Shown piece by piece: positions 61,076-64,000 of a DNA stretch of 64,000 nt. A model generated the notes under the pieces. That model saw nothing but the letters and a program-made list of their open reading frames with translations, was not told the origin of the DNA and made no database searches. Each line of letters opens with the position of its first letter. The first letter of the stretch is position 1. Position numbers and translations under genes: made by a program. This DNA is from Bradyrhizobium iriomotense (GTDB taxonomy: Bacteria > Pseudomonadota > Alphaproteobacteria > Rhizobiales > Xanthobacteraceae). The stretch is taken from NCBI RefSeq assembly GCF_030160715.1, contig NZ_BSOW01000015.1, forward strand, positions 62,001 to 126,000. Direction: 5' to 3'.

Positions 61076-62371
61076 ATGCTAATCCATGCTAAAGCGAGTT
61101 CACGTTGGTTTCGATTGGAACGCCAGCGTATGCTCAATATTGTCGACCACTTGGCGGTCGCGCTGGCTTTTTCGTTACCTCTCTCAACGTCCGCCACGTC
61201 GATTCTAGCTATCCTATGGCTTCTGGCGGTTCTACCGACGCTCCGGTTTGAGGAAGTGCGCAGGGAAGTTCTCACGCCCGAAGGCTGCCTGCCGCTCCTA
61301 TTGGTCTTGCTCGCCTTCATCGGCATGCTGTGGGCCGACATCGACTGGAGCGCCCGGGTCGCTGGCCTACGACCCTTCCTGAAGTTACTGGCGATCCCCT
61401 TGCTCTTTGTCCAATTTCAGCATTCTGACCGTGGCTGGCACGTCCTGTATGGTCTTCTGGGTAGCTGTGTTCTGCTGTTAATAGCTTCATTCATATCCAT
61501 TCTCCTCGACAGGAGTCTTATGAACGGAAAGATTCCTGGAATAGTCGCAAAGGACTATATTAGCCAAAGCGGATTTTTCGTGCTTTCGATTTTCCTGCTA
61601 CTTGAGCTGGCAGTGTCGGCCTGGCGCGAAAAGCGGATATGGTTGCTGGCTGCCCAATTGTGCTTGATCGCGGCTTTCCTTCTAAATTTGAGCTTCGTCG
61701 CAACGTCGCGAACCACCTTGTTCATAATTCCAGTTCTGTGTTTTCTCTTCAGCATCCGACGCGGCTGGAGAAGCGCCCTTGGCGTTTGCGCCATATGGAC
61801 TGTTTTGTTTCTAGCAACTTGGCATTCATCTGTTTATCTGGAGCGTCGTTTGCAGTCCGCCTTCAGCCTTGAAACGGACGACCATCGACTAAATGCGATT
61901 TCGAACCGGCAACGAATTACATATTGGCAAGCGTCGCTGCAGCTTATCAAGCAAGCTCCGTTGATAGGTCATGGCACCGGATCGATTCCAGATATGTTCC
62001 AACACTACACCTCGACCGGAGCTGACTCGGACATCAACCGCGTAGCCAATCCGCATAATGAGACCTTCAGGATCGCCTTGCAGCTTGGTGCGCTAGGCGC
62101 GGCTATACTCTATGGAATGTGGGTTGCACACGCGAGAATGTTTAGAGGATCTGGTGCGGCAGCTTGGTTCGGACTCGCCGCACTGGCACAAAACGTTCTT
62201 GGGTCGCTGGTCAACTCCCATATTTCTGATTTTACGCAAGGATGGACCTACGCCATCTGCGTCGGAGTTGCCGGAGGTATCGTAAAGCGCACGAGATTTG
62301 CAAGATCCGCCGTCGACAACTCATCGCCTGATCAGCGGAAGACGCAAATCAGACCACGGCGGCCGTTTTAG
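61076..62371 (+). CDS. waaL: O-antigen ligase family membrane protein (WaaL-type)
   Basis: A 431-residue polytopic protein with about 11-12 membrane helices and a large periplasmic loop (about residues 250-335) carrying NRQRITYWQASLQLIKQAPL and the Wzy/WaaL signature VANPHNETFRIALQLGALGA, with the catalytic-type histidine in PHNE. WaaL transfers polymer from undecaprenyl-PP to lipid A-core in the periplasm; a Wzy polymerase role is the alternative but ABC-type loci need a ligase, not Wzy. Start 61076 (AGAGG upstream) or 61130; uncertain. Its last 23 bp overlap the convergent Crp/Fnr gene. Confidence 0.85.
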   Translation: MLIHAKASSRWFRLERQRMLNIVDHLAVALAFSLPLSTSATSILAILWLLAVLPTLRFEEVRREVLTPEGCLPLLLVLLAFIGMLWADIDWSARVAGLRPFLKLLAIPLLFVQFQHSDRGWHVLYGLLGSCVLLLIASFISILLDRSLMNGKIPGIVAKDYISQSGFFVLSIFLLLELAVSAWREKRIWLLAAQLCLIAAFLLNLSFVATSRTTLFIIPVLCFLFSIRRGWRSALGVCAIWTVLFLATWHSSVYLERRLQSAFSLETDDHRLNAISNRQRITYWQASLQLIKQAPLIGHGTGSIPDMFQHYTSTGADSDINRVANPHNETFRIALQLGALGAAILYGMWVAHARMFRGSGAAAWFGLAALAQNVLGSLVNSHISDFTQGWTYAICVGVAGGIVKRTRFARSAVDNSSPDQRKTQIRPRRPF

Positions 62372-63098
62372 AGTGGTGCTCTTTTCTGAATGTCGAAGGT
62401 CCAGGCAAGGCATAAGCATCTGAGATGAGGCTGTAGCAGCTGCATGCCCTTTGCTCGAGGCACTTGCGTTCATCGATCTGCAGGACGCCGCGCATCTTGC
62501 GTATCAACCCTTGCTCCTCGAAGCGGGCCAACGTCTGCGTCACGCCGGCGCGGCGCAATCCCAAGGCGGACGAAAGGTAGTCATGCGTAACTGGAAGCAC
62601 ATTGGCGTCAACAGCATCACTTGCCAAACACAACCAACAAGCGAGCCGTCTTTCACGGTCGTGCCGAACACCACACAGTCCGGAGTGAGCGCAATGGAAA
62701 GTCAACGCTTGAACGTATCGAGAAAGATGTTCTCGAATCTCCGAGCGCTCGTCCATCAACGGACGCAAGTCCTCGACGCGGATCCTGTGCGCACTTCCTG
62801 GAAAAATCACGAGGGATTGATGGGCCGAAAGATGTCCGCCCTCCAGGAGCAAGGCGCCCACCACCCCACGATGTCCTATCACCGCGGTTTCGAGCACGTT
62901 TTCCACCCCGACTATCCTGAGCGAGATGAGGCCCGATTCTATAAAATAGATGTAATCGAGATGCCTTTTTGGCTCATGAAGGACCACACCTTCTCGCAGG
63001 GCAATGGGTTCCAGGAACCGACCTATCGCCGCGAGATCCTGCAGGGGAAGGCTCGCCAGAATCGCATTTTTTAAACTGAATCTCGACTTAGGTCGCAT
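62349..63098 (-). CDS. Crp/Fnr-family transcriptional regulator
   Basis: A 249-residue regulator. N-terminal cyclic-nucleotide-binding fold: LREGVVLHEPKRHLDYIYFI and GLISLRIVGVENVLETAVIG; C-terminal winged helix with LPVTHDYLSSALGLRRAGVT and QTLARFEEQGLIRKMRGVLQ. The Fnr-type iron-sulfur cysteines are not visible at the N-terminus, so it is not an oxygen sensor of that kind. Late cysteines (RACSCYS) are unexplained. Convergent with the ligase gene. Confidence 0.85.
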   Translation of the reverse strand: MRPKSRFSLKNAILASLPLQDLAAIGRFLEPIALREGVVLHEPKRHLDYIYFIESGLISLRIVGVENVLETAVIGHRGVVGALLLEGGHLSAHQSLVIFPGSAHRIRVEDLRPLMDERSEIREHLSRYVQALTFHCAHSGLCGVRHDRERRLACWLCLASDAVDANVLPVTHDYLSSALGLRRAGVTQTLARFEEQGLIRKMRGVLQIDERKCLEQRACSCYSLISDAYALPGPSTFRKEHHSKTAAVV

Positions 63099-64000
63099 GG
63101 CCCGATTGATCCCGGACGCCGAGGAGTTCTTTAGGAAGCTCCTGCGCGACGTAAGTGGTAGTGTGGGCTGAAATGAAACGGATCATTCTTGCCCCTTCGC
63201 CAAGGCCAAACCTCAAAATGCAGCGAACAAGCTCAATTCTGAGGCTGCTCGTTCGATTGAATTCGCGCCAGGGTGGCCGAGTACTCCGGACAATGGGACT
63301 GACGGAGAGCGGCTTTCGCCGGTGGAGACCAAGCATCTGATGACGCAATAGATCACCTGTGAGGCGTCTCTTCGAAGCTCCGCATGACGAAAGGCGTACC
63401 AAGGACAGTCGTCTCAACTGTTAAGATCCAACCAAATGTGAAGGGCTACTCCCATAGAGCCGAGCAGCGAATGCCTCCTGTCGAACTCTTCGCCCTCTTC
63501 TCTGGATCGCCGGACGACTTCCCCGATGCCCAGTGGGGCCAGAGCGACTTCCTGCCCTCAAGAGAGGCGCGCCTCCGACAGTCCCTTCCTTTTGCACCTT
63601 ACCGGCTCTCAAAGCTCAAGTTCCCTGATTTACCTGCCTTCGCTTCCGAAATTCTGCGCACGGTTGGAGGAAGGCGCAGCTTTTCGTGCGCAGCGCAACG
63701 AGATTCGGTGCCCAGCACTAGTGCAGCTCGGGAGAGCTGAGGTACCATCAGTGGGGCCGAGCTCGGCATCGCGGTGATGGCGCTTGCGGCCTTCAAATGG
63801 CTCGATCGCCGCTACAGCCGGCGTTCATTGCCCTTCAGCCAAGCCCGGGCGACCGGCAGGGCCCCCTGGGGCGCAGAGATAGAGGAGATAAGCAGCGCCA
63901 ACGCCGACGGTGCCGGCTGCGATCGACAGCACGTCGATGGTCAGTCCCTCGGTGTGGAAATGAAAAAAGCGTCGCTCACGGGAGCGGCCCTCCAGGTGAT
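63099..64000. other. 902 bp without a supported gene
   Basis: Open frames exist but show no convincing motif and start. Near the end the minus strand reads LTIDVLSIAAGTVGVGAAYL then LYLCAPGGPAGRPGLAEGQ (about 63826-63945) and the plus strand ELGIAVMALAAFKWLDRRYS (about 63755-63815); either could be part of a small membrane protein continuing past the window. Confidence 0.35.

Noticed and set aside
61076..62371. Reading the membrane protein as a Wzy polymerase
   Set aside because: The locus has Wzm/Wzt and no Wzx; ABC-type export fits a WaaL ligase better, though sequence alone cannot fully separate the two.
1..64000. CRISPR array or complete insertion sequence
   Set aside because: No regular direct repeats with spacers, and no transposase or terminal inverted repeats, were found on reading.

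Overview
The window reads as chromosomal or genomic-island DNA of a GC-rich alphaproteobacterium of the Hyphomicrobiales, most like the Bradyrhizobium/Nitrobacteraceae group. This is inferred from codon use, from small proteins of that lineage (for example 2145-2339 and 37834-38034), and from an island gene set (DUF736, ArdC, DUF7007, ParB, helicase-methylase, DUF3085, DUF1419, toprim) typical of rhizobial plasmids and integrative elements. No rRNA, CRISPR array, integrase or complete insertion sequence was seen, and I could not confirm any tRNA.

Layout. 1-10.3 kb is a loose accessory stretch: a broken phosphotransferase, an Imm32-type protein, an interrupted hypothetical gene, a DUF2285 (QseM-like) regulator preceded by a 25-bp palindrome, an isoaspartyl methyltransferase divergent from a sigma-like factor, two VOC/glyoxalase proteins, a WGR protein and an HU protein. 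10.3-25.2 kb is a nearly all minus-strand plasmid-type DNA-processing module: a 48-aa protein, DUF736, ArdC, a ParB-like protein, a 1701-aa methylase-helicase, DUF3085, DUF1419 and a toprim protein. Its intergenic regions carry a shared leader element and strong hairpins.

25.8-37.8 kb is a defence island. Three truncated genes (cation efflux, HEPN-like, DUF2235) abut a full QatABCD anti-phage operon whose qatB has a one-base frameshift in a C5 run. A 366-aa companion gene, a DUF433/DUF5615 toxin-antitoxin pair, and an AbiE system with two tandem operators, an intact antitoxin and a badly broken toxin follow. 37.8-41.4 kb is gene-poor, with several very small genes, a decayed second DUF2285 gene and a NYN-domain protein.

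41.4-62.4 kb is a surface-polysaccharide locus of the ABC-transporter type: five GT4-like glycosyltransferases, three methyltransferases, Wzm/Wzt with a long Wzt C-terminal domain, a three-gene pathway for a UDP-N-acetyl-L-6-deoxyhexosamine (UDP-L-QuiNAc is the better guess over UDP-L-FucNAc), and a WaaL-type O-antigen ligase. A TylF-type methyltransferase fused to a long coiled coil with an 84-residue tandem duplication may be a chain-terminating ruler analogous to WbdD. A Crp/Fnr regulator converges on the ligase gene. The last 0.9 kb has no gene I can support.

How the parts fit: the ParB/helicase/ArdC module and DUF2285 copies suggest a mobile element or its remnant; the defence genes are cargo, partly decayed; the polysaccharide locus makes, exports and ligates a modified glycan. 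Repeated broken frames (phosphotransferase, qatB, abiEii, DUF2235, DUF2285) suggest real gene decay, although single-base sequence errors cannot be excluded for the homopolymer case.
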